Assembly (NCBI GenBank): GCA_030445745.1
Contig: JASUTE010000022.1
Span: 1-30,918, forward strand
DNA length: 30,918 nucleotides
Source: Candidatus Cloacimonadota bacterium
Lineage (GTDB): Bacteria; Cloacimonadota; Cloacimonadia; Cloacimonadales; TCS61
Direction: 5' to 3'
Below, piece by piece: positions 1 to 7,838 of this stretch. The notes beneath the pieces were generated by a model. That model had not been told where the DNA came from. It saw only the letters and a program-made list of their open reading frames with translations, and made no database searches. The translations under genes and the position numbers were made by a program. Within the stretch, counting starts at the first letter, position 1. Every line of letters starts with the position of its first letter.

Positions 1-1
1 G

Positions 2-553
2 AATTCTACGATCGATACTCTTTACACGAGCAATAAAAGAATGCCGGCTTGTCTGTATTCATTCGATAATCAAAGCATTTTCTTTTTTGAAGAATATGAA
101 GATAAAGCAATAGATTCAAAAAGTTATGAAAGAGATTATTATCGTACTTATCTAAAAAGAATTTCTATTAATTCTTTAGAAATTAATGAATTAGCTGATA
201 ATAGCTCTAATAACAAATCATACTGTGCCAAATCAAGCAGCAACTACATAGTTTACAAAATGTACCCTACAGGTTTTGTTAATGCTCTTGATCTCAATAG
301 TTTTATTTTAAAAGAAGTTAATGATGGACAAATATCGTACTTTGATTTAGCAGATAACAACTATATTTACTATTCAGATTGCCAAGCTGTCATTGATTGT
401 AGTTTTATTAAAAGAATAAGCTTAGATTCAGATTCCATTGATATTCTATGTAATAATGCTATTGCTCCATCGCTAAATGAATCTCAGACGAAAGTTTGTT
501 ATATTAGCCGTTATATTACCAATCCCAAATCAAAAAATTACTTAACAAATTAG
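2..553 (+). CDS. C-terminal part of a beta-propeller-like protein (5' end outside window)
   Basis: The reading frame is open from the left edge and ends at TAG 551-553, so the start lies upstream and the ATG at 41 is probably internal. About 183 residues are visible. Two stretches resemble successive propeller blades: KRISINSLEINELADN near the middle, and KRISLDSDSIDIL followed by APSLNESQTKVCYIS near the end. The second has the 'text as displayed, then list the value' style of TolB/WD40-like blades. There is no membrane segment, no sorting domain and no catalytic motif in the visible part. Coding is very AT-rich (about 20% GC in some 60-base lines), lower than most of the window. The stop overlaps the ribosome binding site AGGAGGA of the next gene, so the two are probably cotranscribed. 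Propeller assignment is by eye; function is unknown. Confidence 0.55.
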   Translation, partial: NSTIDTLYTSNKRMPACLYSFDNQSIFFFEEYEDKAIDSKSYERDYYRTYLKRISINSLEINELADNSSNNKSYCAKSSSNYIVYKMYPTGFVNALDLNSFILKEVNDGQISYFDLADNNYIYYSDCQAVIDCSFIKRISLDSDSIDILCNNAIAPSLNESQTKVCYISRYITNPKSKNYLTN

Positions 554-562
554 GAGGAAAGA

Positions 563-1360
563 ATGAGAAAGATAGTGTTTACCCTTATTGTAACAATGAT
601 GTTTGCCTTTACTTTTGCCCAAATAGGTACTCACATTCCAGAAAATAGATTACCCCAAACTGAGCCAGCCTGGTGGGACGCAAATGAATCAGTTTTACCT
701 TGGCAGAATGCTGGTTGTTTGGATTTAATAAGAGCAAATGGTGGTTTAATAATCGATAAGTTTATTGATGTGACACAGGATTTAGATAATGAAGAAATTG
801 AAGGGTATAGTTTTACAGATAAAATACAGAATCTTGTTAATAATGACCCTGATGACCCATATTCAAACCAATCGCTATTGCTCTACTTCCCCGAAGGCAC
901 ATACGAGTTTGATGAGACCATAACGGTAAATCGGGATAATGTGATATTCCGAGGAGCAGGAGCAGATAAAACGACTTTGCTTTTTACAAAAGAATGGGGA
1001 GAAGATTTAGATGAACAATTATTAAGGTATAATTTATTTGAAGTGGAAGGGAGTTCATACATTGGCTTCGAAAATATGAAACTAGAAACTGTTGATAGTA
1101 CAACAATAAATTCTAGCAATAATCTATCAGATTATGATGGAATGTATGTAAAATTTATAAATTCAAATTATTGTTGGGTTGCTGGAGTTGAGATGTTTAA
1201 AGCTCAAAGACATCATATTGTAATAAATAAGAGTTCCCATATTGAAATAAGAGGTTGTTATTTTAGTAAGGCGCACAGTTATGGTGGTGGTGGAAATGGA
1301 TATGGCGTACAATTACTCGATTCTTTAACAACCTATTGCTTAATTGAAGATAATATTTAG
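563..1360 (+). pseudogene. N-terminal fragment of a secreted right-handed beta-helix (pectate-lyase-like) protein
   Basis: This begins at an ATG with a strong AGGAGGA site 5 bases upstream. Residues 1-19 are a signal peptide (MRKIVFTLIVTMMFAFTFA) cleaved before QIGTH. Residues 95-135 (LLLYFPEGTYEF, then TITVNRDNVIFRGAGADKT) match the start of the pectate-lyase/glycosyl-hydrolase-28-like beta-helix fold, and later strands (HHIVINKSSHIEIRGCYFSKA) are further coils. The frame stops at TAG 1358-1360 in the middle of a coil. The sorting domain expected for such a protein is found immediately downstream in the +1 frame (1344-1817). The intact ancestor was therefore probably one secreted protein that lost an internal, out-of-frame segment. 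It could still be expressed as a truncated product without its sorting tail. The substrate cannot be told from the sequence. Confidence 0.6.
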
Positions 1361-1817
1361 TGCAAATAAGGATATTACAGCAAATGTCTTCCGTAATGAT
1401 GAAGAATATCATATATTTGGGATAAATGAGGGATTTTCTTTTTCATTTAGTAAACCAGATATAAAACAGTCTGAAATTGACTATATTTTTGTAGTTGACG
1501 GTAGATATGTTCACAATGAAGAAGCAGGTAATATATCTTCACTTAATACTTTAACCAACTACCCCAATCCCTTCAATCCAACCACAAACATCAGCTTTTC
1601 GCTTCCTGCAGAAGCGGAAATTAAGCTAAACATCTATAATATCAAAGGTCAAAAAGTAAAAACCTTAACTAATTCAGTCTATCCGCAGGGTAACCATAAT
1701 GTGGTATGGAACGGACGGGATGATAATGGCCAACCGGTTGGCTCGGGAGTATACTTCTACCGCCTGCAGGTAGATGGCAAAACCCAGGCTACTCGCAAAT
1801 GCTTATTACTTAAATAG
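1344..1817 (+). pseudogene. C-terminal fragment of the broken beta-helix protein, carrying a type IX secretion sorting domain
   Basis: This frame opens only at a TTG with no ribosome binding site, directly after an in-frame TAA at 1341, so it has no convincing start of its own. The first 65 residues ([18 protein letters not shown] and onward) look like the end of a beta-rich domain. From about 1542 to the stop is a FlgD-like C-terminal sorting domain: [17 protein letters not shown], then [14 protein letters not shown], then [14 protein letters not shown] and the basic end KCLLLK. Such domains direct proteins through the type IX secretion system. GC content jumps to about 50-57% here from much lower values just upstream. 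The fragment belongs with 563-1360 as one disrupted gene. Confidence 0.6.
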
Positions 1818-1835
1818 GAAGAATCTACAAGATAT

Positions 1836-1862
1836 AAAAGCCCCGGTTTTCGGGGCTTTTTT
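1836..1862 (+). terminator. Bidirectional rho-independent terminator
   Basis: A perfect 10-bp stem, AAAAGCCCCG (1836-1845) with CGGGGCTTTT (1851-1860), has a 5-base loop and ends in a T run. It sits 19 bases after the stop of the broken secreted-protein gene. Read on the minus strand it also ends in T residues, so it can terminate the tRNA-Arg transcript coming from the other side. Confidence 0.85.
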
Positions 1863-1913
1863 ATTGTTACGTTATTAATAGCCGAAGGTGTATTATTTAT
1901 CTATAACAAATTT

Positions 1914-1990
<77 letters not shown>

Positions 1991-2131
1991 TTAAACTTCT
2001 TTTCCTAAAAAAAAACGCTTCTTTAATTCGTCAACTAAAACAACAACTTCAACTGAATAGTTACTATTTTTACTTGCAAACATTTGGAATATTTGTTTAT
2101 TGGAATGTGCGATTAAAATTTTAGGAGCATT

Positions 2132-3232
2132 ATGTTAAATTTAAAAAAAATAAGACGCGATTTGCATCAGATACCAGAACTAGCTTTTAAAGAGCATAAA
2201 ACACGGAGTTATATTTTATCTATTCTAAAAAACTATCCTCAGCTGCAGCTGCATACCTTCGACTTTACCGGGATTGTGGCTGAATATACTGTTGATGATA
2301 AAGCTTACACACTTTATCGCGCCGATATGGATGCTTTGCCTATATGCGAACAAACAGGTTGCGAATTCACCTCGCAACATCCTGGCTTTATGCATGCCTG
2401 CGGCCATGATATGCACATGGCTATTTTATTGGGATTAATAGATAAGGTGATAACAGAAAATGTGCAACAAAATTTGTTATTTGTATTCCAACCTGCCGAA
2501 GAAGGCTTTGGCGGTGCTAAAAAAATGCTGCAAACGGGTTTCTTTCAGAAATTTAATATCGAACGAGCATTTGCTTTGCATGTTAGCGGCAAACTTCCGG
2601 TAGGTAAGGTTAGCAGCAAAAATGGTTATTTCTTCGCCAATTCCGAAGAAATTGAAGTCCATTTTTATGCTCAGGGCGGGCATGTAGCCTATCCGGGGCC
2701 AGGCAAAAATGCCTTGCAAGCCGGGGTGCAGTTTTATCAGCTATTTTTTGAACAACTGCATCTACGTTATGGAAGCAGCGATATAATTTGCGATTTTGGC
2801 AAAATGAAAGCTGGCACAGCTATGAATGCTATTCCCAGCAAATGTAGTTTGGAAGGTACCTTGCGCTCTTTTAATTTAGCTGCACACAGAGAAGTGAAAA
2901 ATTTACTTAAAGATACAGCTAAAAAGATAGCAACCAAATACAAAGTAGAATACCAGGTTAAATTTGGTATTTTTTATGCTGCAGTTCATAATTCCGATAA
3001 ACTATTCAACCATTTTAAGCAAGTTATAAAACAGACAGAATATGAATTTGAACTAGCAGAAAAAGTATACGCTGGTGAAGATTTTGGCTTTTTTGCCCAA
3101 AAATTTCCCGGACTGCTTTTTTGGCTGGGAACCAATGATTCTAAGCAGGAAAAAGACCTTCATGAAGCAGATTTCTTGCCATCTGAATCTGCCTTGGAAA
3201 TTGGTGTAGATATTTTTTATAAACTTCTATGA
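2132..3232 (+). CDS. M20D-family amidohydrolase/metallopeptidase
   Basis: A 366-residue cytoplasmic zinc-dependent amidohydrolase of the family that includes hippurate hydrolases, N-acetyldiaminopimelate deacetylases and IAA-amino-acid hydrolases. Motifs run in the expected order: RRDLHQIPELAF at residues 8-19, YRADMDALPI at 62-71, the metal-binding MHACGHDMHMA at 87-97 (Cys90 and His92 as ligands), QPAEEGFGGA near 125, and GEDFGFFAQKFPGLLFWLG near the C terminus. The usual final HxPxF metal site appears as HEADFLP. Its length is typical of the family. The start has AGGAG 5 bases upstream. The stop overlaps the next gene (an EamA transporter) by 4 bases, so the pair are translationally coupled, and the transporter may move the substrate or product. 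Substrate is unknown: a peptide or N-acyl amino acid is likely. Confidence 0.85.
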   Translation: MLNLKKIRRDLHQIPELAFKEHKTRSYILSILKNYPQLQLHTFDFTGIVAEYTVDDKAYTLYRADMDALPICEQTGCEFTSQHPGFMHACGHDMHMAILLGLIDKVITENVQQNLLFVFQPAEEGFGGAKKMLQTGFFQKFNIERAFALHVSGKLPVGKVSSKNGYFFANSEEIEVHFYAQGGHVAYPGPGKNALQAGVQFYQLFFEQLHLRYGSSDIICDFGKMKAGTAMNAIPSKCSLEGTLRSFNLAAHREVKNLLKDTAKKIATKYKVEYQVKFGIFYAAVHNSDKLFNHFKQVIKQTEYEFELAEKVYAGEDFGFFAQKFPGLLFWLGTNDSKQEKDLHEADFLPSESALEIGVDIFYKLL

Positions 3233-4125
3233 AAAAAGATCAAAAGAAAGCTTATCTGTACGGGCTTTTAGCTGTACTTATGTGGTCTACAGTAGCCACA
3301 GCTTTCAAAATTGCCCTGCGCTATGTTACTCCTTTAGAACTATTACTTTATGCCTCTTTGGTCTCTACAATTTTATTGTTTTTTATAATTTTGGTGCAAA
3401 AAAAGTTAGCAGTTTTGCGCACTTATTCAGTCAAACAGTGGGCAAGATCTCTGCTGTTGGGAGCGTTGAATCCCTTTTTCTACTACGTGGTGCTTTTTAA
3501 AGCTTACGACCTACTGCTAGCGCAGGAAGCTCAAACTTTGAACTATACCTGGGGCATCACCATCGCTATTCTTTCCATTCCATTTTTGAAGCAAAAGATG
3601 AAGCTGCGCTCGCTTCTGGCAATTTTCATCAGTTTTTTCGGGGTAATTATTATAAGCACACGTGGGCGGTTACAAACTTTGGAGTTTTCTAACCCCTATG
3701 GAGTTGCTTTGGCTGTAGGTTCATCTCTTATTTGGGCTTTTTTTTGGATCTTTAATCTGAAAGATGAACGAGATGAAGTGCTGAAGCTCTTTTTGAATTT
3801 TAGTTTTGGCTTTGTGTTTATTTTAATAACAAATTTACTGTTTGGAAAGCTGCAGCTTCCTAACTGGCGTGGAATTTTGGCAGCGAGTTATGTGGGAATT
3901 TTCGAGATGGGTATAACTTTTGTGGTCTGGTTAAAAGCTTTACAATTTTCCCAGACTACTTCCAAAGTTAGTAATCTTATTTTTCTTTCGCCCTTCCTGT
4001 CGCTGGTGTTCATCAATACAATTCTCGGCGAAAAGATCTATCTGTCTTCAGTGGTTGGATTATTCTTTATAATTTTAGGAATAATCTTGCAAAATTACAA
4101 AAAAAAGAAGCTCAAAAAAGTTTAA
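3229..4125 (+). CDS. EamA/DMT-superfamily transporter
   Basis: A 298-residue integral membrane protein with about ten hydrophobic segments in two EamA-type halves. The first starts at AYLYGLLAVLMWSTVATAFK, the usual opening of the family with the W-S/A motif; the second starts near residue 160 at PYGVALAVGSSLIWAFFWI. The C-terminal tail is lysine-rich (YKKKKLKKV), as expected for a cytoplasmic end. Members export metabolites such as amino acids. It overlaps the amidohydrolase stop in an ATGA arrangement, so it is probably the second gene of a two-gene operon. Its stop codon shares TTAA with the stop of the convergent gene on the other strand. Confidence 0.88.
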   Translation: MKKDQKKAYLYGLLAVLMWSTVATAFKIALRYVTPLELLLYASLVSTILLFFIILVQKKLAVLRTYSVKQWARSLLLGALNPFFYYVVLFKAYDLLLAQEAQTLNYTWGITIAILSIPFLKQKMKLRSLLAIFISFFGVIIISTRGRLQTLEFSNPYGVALAVGSSLIWAFFWIFNLKDERDEVLKLFLNFSFGFVFILITNLLFGKLQLPNWRGILAASYVGIFEMGITFVVWLKALQFSQTTSKVSNLIFLSPFLSLVFINTILGEKIYLSSVVGLFFIILGIILQNYKKKKLKKV

Positions 4126-4406
4126 AGCTCGTTGTCCTCCTCATCTAAGTCGGAAAGGTCGTTTTCATCGTCTATACCCTGCATCCAATCTGGGCAAAAC
4201 ACTATTTCTTCGGTTTTATCCCAGCCATCCACGTTTTCCAAACCAAAGCGGTTCAGCATCTCTTCTTCCCATAGGGAATAGCGCACTTTGTCGTCAAAAA
4301 TATCGTAAACTAATACTGGTTTATGATATTTACTAAGGTTGTAACCGCTATCGGTAAGCTCGAAAAATTCTCTGATCCGATCTTTGTCTCTCTCTGCTTT
4401 CATCAT
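4122..4406 (-). CDS. Small acidic protein of unknown function
   Basis: A 94-residue soluble protein starting at ATG 4404-4406 (a second ATG follows at once), with GGAGGA about 7 bases upstream, which supports translation. The N-terminal half is charged (ERDKDRIREFFEL), the middle has three aromatic patches (KPVLVYDIFDDKVRY, SLWEEEMLNRFG, CPDWMQG), and the tail is a very acidic run (DDENDLSDLDEEDNEL). There is no signal peptide, metal motif or recognised domain. It converges on the EamA transporter with a 4-base overlap of stop codons and is divergent from the gene at 4549. I do not recognise a family; the acidic tail would suit a protein-protein interaction role, but that is a guess. Confidence 0.6.
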   Translation of the reverse strand: MMKAERDKDRIREFFELTDSGYNLSKYHKPVLVYDIFDDKVRYSLWEEEMLNRFGLENVDGWDKTEEIVFCPDWMQGIDDENDLSDLDEEDNEL

Positions 4407-4548
4407 TTTAAGTCCTCCAAAATTTATAAAACTTACATTTTTTTATTTAAAAATCGCTCACATTCACCAAAATAAATTTATATCTGGCATAACGATTATT
4501 TTAAGATTGACCGATTAGCTTTTCTTAAATTCATAGTCGATAAAAAAA

Positions 4549-5937
4549 GTGGTGAAGGAAATGTCAAACAAATTTGCAAATAAGCTAAAAGTTAGTTTGG
4601 TGGCTTTGTTGGCGTTCAGCTTTGTGTGTTTAACAGCTTTTCAGCCTAGTCGCCAGAACTTTAGCAGTCGCTATGAATATGCTTTGTATAGATCTTGGCA
4701 GAGGAAAGCAGCCCATTTGGAAATGCTTTCGGCTCAAATAAAACCAGAGGTAGTAGTGCAAAAATTTCGTACTGCCGATTCCAAGCTGGTAGAAGTGCAG
4801 TATGATTGGGAAGAGCAGCGTATTTATGGACAAAAAGAGGTAATTAGTCTTCCCTTTCCGGCCAATATGCAGCAGCATAAAGTGATTTTGGAAAATTTTC
4901 TCTATCGTTTGAATTGTGCCCAAAAACTATTTTTGCAAAACATGCTGCAAAAAACTGAATTTAAGGTAAAATACAAGCAGGGCGGTTTGGATTCTTTGTG
5001 GTCAGATTTTGCCGAACCCCGGTTTGAGATCCAAACAATAAAATGGCAGCATAGCCAGGATTCCTTAAAATTCCAGCTGAATTCATTCTCGGGCCAGCAG
5101 CTTACTATCGAATTTCCTATTTCCTTCCAATTTTCAGTATATTTGGATGAATGGAAAGAACAAACTACGAAAGTTGTACCTGAAATTGAAACAGTTACTA
5201 CCACACCCCAAATTCCCACAACACAAGAAACTTCTCCTGCGAAACTTCCTTTGGTGGAATTTCTGTATAGCACTTACCAAAACCAGTTTCGGCGCGAACT
5301 GATGAACAATAAACTAACCGATATAGAGCATTTTCTGGTAACGGAGTTTCCTAAACATAGGTTAACTAGGCAAGAAAATAACTATTATTTGGAAAATGAC
5401 GCAGAATTTTTGGGGTTGGGCAATTTTGTGGCTGTTCAAGTAAAGCGAAATAATGACAGCTGGGATATTGAAGCCTCACCCTATTACAATCTAATTGGTG
5501 ATTATTTAAAACTAAGCAGTCATGATAGTTTGGAGATTGGTTTAGTGGATAAAGCAGCTTTAAAACAGGTAGCAGGATATTTTCCACAGCTTTTGTATAT
5601 GCATCGTAGTTTGGGAACTAAGTTGTTCAATTTTCTTCTGATACCAGATGAGGTTCCTACCACTTTATTGATTCATAATGGTAAACGTCAGCGACTGGAT
5701 TTTGCCAGTTATGATGATCTTTTATTGCGCTTGCATAGTTATTGGAAAAAGCGTGAGATATTTTTTTCTTTGCAGGATATTCGCCAGATGAATGGGTTTA
5801 TTGAATTCAAAGGCATGTTGGCAGCTGTTGGCAAAGATAAATACGATTGGGCTGAAATTAGATTTCATTTGAATAAGGAATACAAGATCGATTTGGTGAT
5901 GATGAGTTTACACGTCGATAAAAAGATAGAAAGGTGA
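4549..5937 (+). CDS. Signal-anchored or exported protein of unknown function
   Basis: About 460 residues. A hydrophobic stretch near the N terminus (VSLVALLAFSFVCLTAF) is a signal peptide or anchor. It is followed by a glutamine- and aromatic-rich globular region to about residue 215, a Thr/Pro linker (TVTTTPQIPTTQETSPA, about 220-237), and a second domain of about 220 residues ending DLVMMSLHVDKKIER. The two-domain layout with a flexible linker suits an envelope protein. The start is uncertain: GTG 4549 and GTG 4552 lack a ribosome binding site, while ATG 4561 has GAAGGA almost touching it. TatD begins 4 bases after the stop, so the two are likely cotranscribed. I do not recognise the family. 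Confidence 0.7.
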   Translation: MVKEMSNKFANKLKVSLVALLAFSFVCLTAFQPSRQNFSSRYEYALYRSWQRKAAHLEMLSAQIKPEVVVQKFRTADSKLVEVQYDWEEQRIYGQKEVISLPFPANMQQHKVILENFLYRLNCAQKLFLQNMLQKTEFKVKYKQGGLDSLWSDFAEPRFEIQTIKWQHSQDSLKFQLNSFSGQQLTIEFPISFQFSVYLDEWKEQTTKVVPEIETVTTTPQIPTTQETSPAKLPLVEFLYSTYQNQFRRELMNNKLTDIEHFLVTEFPKHRLTRQENNYYLENDAEFLGLGNFVAVQVKRNNDSWDIEASPYYNLIGDYLKLSSHDSLEIGLVDKAALKQVAGYFPQLLYMHRSLGTKLFNFLLIPDEVPTTLLIHNGKRQRLDFASYDDLLLRLHSYWKKREIFFSLQDIRQMNGFIEFKGMLAAVGKDKYDWAEIRFHLNKEYKIDLVMMSLHVDKKIER

Positions 5938-5941
5938 GAAA

Positions 5942-6703
5942 ATGAGGATTTTTGAAACACATGCCCACTTAGATTTTCCCGATTTCGATAAAGACCGTGA
6001 GCAAATTATTACAGCTTCCCAAAAAGAAGGTGTGGAATATATCGTGAATATTGGTGTGGGAAAAGAGAGCTGCGAAAAAAGTGTATTATTAGCTAACAAA
6101 CACGAGCAAATTTATGCTGCAGTGGGGTTTCATCCACACAATGCAGCCGAATATAATGAAAAATTAATTCGTAAATTGGCTAGGAATGAGAAAGTAGTGG
6201 CGATTGGTGAGATAGGGTTGGACTATTACCGTATGCGTAATACCAAGAAAACACAGTTGGAAACTTTTGAAAAACAGATAGCTTTGGCGCAAGAACTGAA
6301 ATTGCCGATTGTTATTCACGACAGAGATGCCCACCAGGATTGCCTGAAAATTTTGGATAAATACAATCCTACCAAGCTGGTATTTCACTGCTATACCGGC
6401 GATGTGCTGTTTGCACAAGAGGTGCTGGCACGAGGCTGGAATATCTCTTTCACGGGGATAATAACCTTTAAAAATTCTCACTTACCAGATATAGTGCGGA
6501 TGGTTCCTGCAGATAGATATTTTGTGGAAACAGATTCGCCCTATCTTTCGCCTGTTCCTAAGCGCGGACGTCGCAATTCACCGCTGCACCTTAGATACAC
6601 CATAGAAAAACTGGCGGAAATAAGGGGTATAACTCCTAAGATGGTAGCTGCACAAACTTTCAAAAATGCAGCAGATTTTTTCTTGGAAAAACAGAATAGC
6701 TAA
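5942..6703 (+). CDS. tatD: TatD-family metal-dependent hydrolase (deoxyribonuclease)
   Basis: A 253-residue TIM-barrel amidohydrolase with the full TatD motif set: THAHLDF at residues 6-12 (HxH metal ligands), AIGEIGLDYYR (catalytic Glu), LPIVIHDRDA (His), VFHCYTGD (His) and FVETDSPYLSP (Asp), then the family signature KRGRRNSPLHL. TatD enzymes are cytoplasmic 3'-5' exonucleases or DNases implicated in DNA repair and turnover. The length is normal for the family. The start follows AAAGGTGA 4-5 bases downstream of the previous stop, so it is probably in an operon with the unknown exported protein. Confidence 0.93.
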   Translation: MRIFETHAHLDFPDFDKDREQIITASQKEGVEYIVNIGVGKESCEKSVLLANKHEQIYAAVGFHPHNAAEYNEKLIRKLARNEKVVAIGEIGLDYYRMRNTKKTQLETFEKQIALAQELKLPIVIHDRDAHQDCLKILDKYNPTKLVFHCYTGDVLFAQEVLARGWNISFTGIITFKNSHLPDIVRMVPADRYFVETDSPYLSPVPKRGRRNSPLHLRYTIEKLAEIRGITPKMVAAQTFKNAADFFLEKQNS

Positions 6704-6736
6704 AATTATCTTGCCAAATTAGGAAATGATAATTTT
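6702..6736. repeat. AT-rich inverted repeat between tatD and the ferredoxin gene
   Basis: AAAATTATC (6702-6710) is repeated in inverse as GATAATTTT (6728-6736), a perfect 9-bp stem with a 17-base loop. The loop contains TTGCCA (6711-6716), a possible -35/-33 element for the ferredoxin gene at 6776. It could be a weak terminator for tatD or an operator overlapping a promoter. The stem has a single G-C pair, so structure alone is not persuasive. Confidence 0.35.
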
Positions 6737-6775
6737 TTGGGAAATAATGTAATAGAAACTGATTAGGAGGAAACT

Positions 6776-6946
6776 ATGGCTGTAAAAATTAACAAAGAAA
6801 CCTGTATTGGTTGCGCTGCTTGTGTAGAAACCTGCCCTGTAGAAGCACTTTCTATGCAAAATGATAAAGCAGTGGTGAACGAAGAAGAATGCATCGATTG
6901 TGGAGCTTGTGTAGACGCATGTTCCGTTGGTGCTATCACTCAGTAA
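6776..6946 (+). CDS. 2[4Fe-4S] bacterial-type ferredoxin
   Basis: A 56-residue protein starting at an ATG preceded by TAGGAGGAAA at ideal distance. It carries two cysteine clusters: C10-x2-C13-x2-C16-x3-C20-P and C39-x2-C42-x2-C45-x3-C49. Cross-ligation (C10, C13, C16 with C49; C39, C42, C45 with C20) would bind two [4Fe-4S] clusters. The second cluster ends in Cys-Ser instead of the common Cys-Pro. It is a low-potential cytoplasmic electron carrier of the kind used by pyruvate:ferredoxin oxidoreductase and hydrogenases in anaerobes, which fits a fermentative lifestyle. It is monocistronic: a terminator follows 20 bases after the stop. Confidence 0.95.
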   Translation: MAVKINKETCIGCAACVETCPVEALSMQNDKAVVNEEECIDCGACVDACSVGAITQ

Positions 6947-6965
6947 TTTTTTGAAATTAAAACTG

Positions 6966-7000
6966 GCCGATTCGGGTAAACCGGATCGGCTATGTTTTTA
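6966..7000 (+). terminator. Rho-independent terminator after the ferredoxin gene
   Basis: GCCGATTCGG (6966-6975) pairs with CCGGATCGGC (6981-6990), a 10-bp stem with one T-G wobble and loop GTAAA. It is followed by TATGTTTTTA. The ATG inside this tail (6992) is in frame with coaX but belongs to the terminator, not to the gene start. Confidence 0.8.
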
Positions 7001-7051
7001 TATAGATTTCTTTACTTGACTATTTTTAGCCACCTTAAGAAGTGTGGAGCT

Positions 7052-7828
7052 ATGAAAAGAAATAACTTTGTTTTAGATATAGGCAATAGCCATATTGTAG
7101 CGGCTGTTTTCCAGAATAGCAAAATGCTGCGTTCTTGGCGTTTTGCAACCGATAAAACTAAAACTAAAGATGAGTACGGCGTTATAATAAACTCTTTTTT
7201 TTCCAATTTAAATTTAGAAATACAGCAGATAGATAGAGCAGCTATCTCTTCTGTGGTGCCAGTTCTAACCGGTGTTTTCGAGAAAATGTTTACCGAAGCT
7301 GGCATAGAGAAAATTACTTTAGTTTCAGCCTATACTCCTTTAGGACTGCGCTTTCCTATGTCCGATCCTGGCTTTGTAGGAGCCGATTTGGTAGTAAATG
7401 CCTTTGCTGCCAAAGAAAAATATCAACAGAATTGCATAGTTTGCGATTTTGGTACAGCAACTACTATGCAGTTGGTTGGCAAGGATGGTTTTTTTTATGG
7501 AACTGTAATTATGCCTGGTGTTATGATATCTGCTACACGACTTTTCGATAAAGCTGCTTTGCTCACCAATATCGATTTGGAAGCTCCAACTACACTTTTG
7601 GGAACTAATACACAAGATTCTTTGTTGAGCGGTATAATTCGAGGAAATGCTTTTATGATAGATGGTTTTATTAGAAAAATTAAAGAAGAGCACTCAAACC
7701 TGAAACCAATTAAAGTGATAGCTACCGGAGGAATTTCCCAACTTATTTGCCAGCAATCGGAAGAGATAGATGAAATTGATGAGAATTTGACCCTGACAGG
7801 ATTAAATCGCATTTGCGAAAGGGAATAA
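7052..7828 (+). CDS. coaX: Type III pantothenate kinase
   Basis: This catalyses the first step of coenzyme A synthesis, pantothenate to 4'-phosphopantothenate, in the cytoplasm. I place the start at ATG 7052, with GGAG 3-6 bases upstream, giving 258 residues, the normal CoaX length. The upstream ATG at 6992 lies in a terminator and would add 20 unrelated residues. ASKHA-fold motifs are present: LDIGNSHIVAAVF at residues 8-20 (phosphate 1), PGFVGADLVVNA (the GxDR-like substrate region, here GADL), VCDFGTATTMQLV (phosphate 2) and GTVIMPGVMIS (pantothenate/adenosine region). A typical GADR motif reads GADL here, a small deviation. TTGACT at 7015-7020 might be a promoter element. sprA starts 10 bases after the stop. 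Confidence 0.92.
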   Translation: MKRNNFVLDIGNSHIVAAVFQNSKMLRSWRFATDKTKTKDEYGVIINSFFSNLNLEIQQIDRAAISSVVPVLTGVFEKMFTEAGIEKITLVSAYTPLGLRFPMSDPGFVGADLVVNAFAAKEKYQQNCIVCDFGTATTMQLVGKDGFFYGTVIMPGVMISATRLFDKAALLTNIDLEAPTTLLGTNTQDSLLSGIIRGNAFMIDGFIRKIKEEHSNLKPIKVIATGGISQLICQQSEEIDEIDENLTLTGLNRICERE

Positions 7829-7838
7829 TCCTTTTTTG

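Noticed and set aside
1344-1360. Programmed +1 frameshift joining the beta-helix and sorting-domain frames
   Set aside because: No slippery sequence, no internal Shine-Dalgarno stimulator and the stop is TAG; the helix is also cut mid-coil, which fits a deletion better.
6992-7051. Longer N terminus for CoaX from ATG 6992
   Set aside because: The ATG is in the tail of the ferredoxin terminator, lacks a ribosome binding site, and adds 20 residues not found before the DIGNS motif in this family; ATG 7052 has GGAG.
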